From Kuschelorhynchus macadamiae (lineage: Eukaryota > Arthropoda > Insecta > Coleoptera > Curculionidae), in assembly GCA_030620095.1 (NCBI GenBank), contig JAUTXW010000133.1, forward strand, positions 1,361,001 to 1,425,000: DNA of 64,000 bases, in the 5' to 3' direction. Positions 63,864 to 64,000 of this stretch are shown here, piece after piece. The position numbers were made by a program, and so were the translations under genes. Under the pieces are notes generated by a model. The model saw only the letters and a program-made list of their open reading frames with translations. It searched no databases and was not told where the DNA came from. Numbering within the stretch: position 1 is the first letter of the stretch; each line of letters opens with the position of its first letter.

Positions 63864-64000
63864 GAACTCAAGGTTTTTGAGTTTTAAACACGTGAAAATT
63901 TAACTTTCCACGAAGGCAGATTGTACAAGGTGATTCATTATATTTTGACACCCACCTAATAATAGGGTGTAAAAAAAAGTTTCAGTACAAAGGTAGGGTC
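63864..64000. repeat. 3' flank shared by both receptor copies
   Basis: GATTGTACAAGGTGATTCAT through CAAAGGTAGGGTC matches 47867-47953, so the duplicated segment extends past the window end. Confidence 0.6.

Overview
The window reads as a transposon-saturated, AT-rich insect chromosome segment. The only host-gene signals are two exons of an insect-type troponin C (minus strand, 11416-19721) and two related gustatory-receptor-like copies (46875-47495 and 62746-63863, plus strand). The troponin C isoform, the insect chemoreceptor family and the mix of TE families point to an insect. A beetle is possible but cannot be shown from this sequence.

Layout. 1-744: 5' end of a piggyBac-type element inserted at TTAA into a decayed minus-strand LINE (749-3130). 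5523-8462: complete Tc1/mariner-like element with an intact 353-aa transposase and ~680-bp terminal inverted repeats (TIRs), flanked by TA. 11416-19721: troponin C exons separated by a 7.9-kb intron holding a hAT relic, head-to-head Penelope-like (PLE) fragments nested in it, and LINE pieces. 20225-21060: LINE RT. 22080-24725: P-element-like transposase relic with a TTAA-flanked MITE inside. 25360-26125: a second PLE family. 26890-27285: a foldback repeat. 28070-30270: a CR1-like LINE interrupted by a PLE. 30365-35100: a third PLE family cut by a hAT element (31153-34837, 8-bp target duplication), which itself carries an IS630-like element (31238-33057). 35601-38045: another head-to-head PLE pair. 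40284-43590: a second long-TIR mariner-like element with an intact, intron-containing transposase. 44487-45661: a 336-bp palindrome, then a ~227-bp tandem array. 47995-49440 and 50406-51512: two decayed relatives of the mariner-like elements. 51647-59445: a complete 7.8-kb LTR retrotransposon of the 17.6/gypsy (errantivirus) type with gag, pol and env, 221-bp LTRs and GTAG target duplications. 59810-62050: LINE ORF1, tyrosine-recombinase and RNase H fragments. 62260-64000: second copy of the chemoreceptor segment.

The most unusual signal is a recurring hammerhead-ribozyme-like module: a CTGANGA core, one extra base, a short stem-loop, GAAA(C), then a GTC-like site, with a short stem I. It occurs in the tails of three PLE families, in both arms of a foldback repeat, and once per unit in the 226-229-bp array at 44871-45661. 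That array has the organisation expected of a metazoan retrozyme. Catalysis is an inference; the motif and spacing are visible.

Most TE genes here are dead, with stops, frameshifts and internal deletions. The exceptions are the two mariner-like transposases, which look intact, and the recent LTR element, whose LTRs differ at about four positions but whose gag, pol-integrase and env frames each carry breaks.
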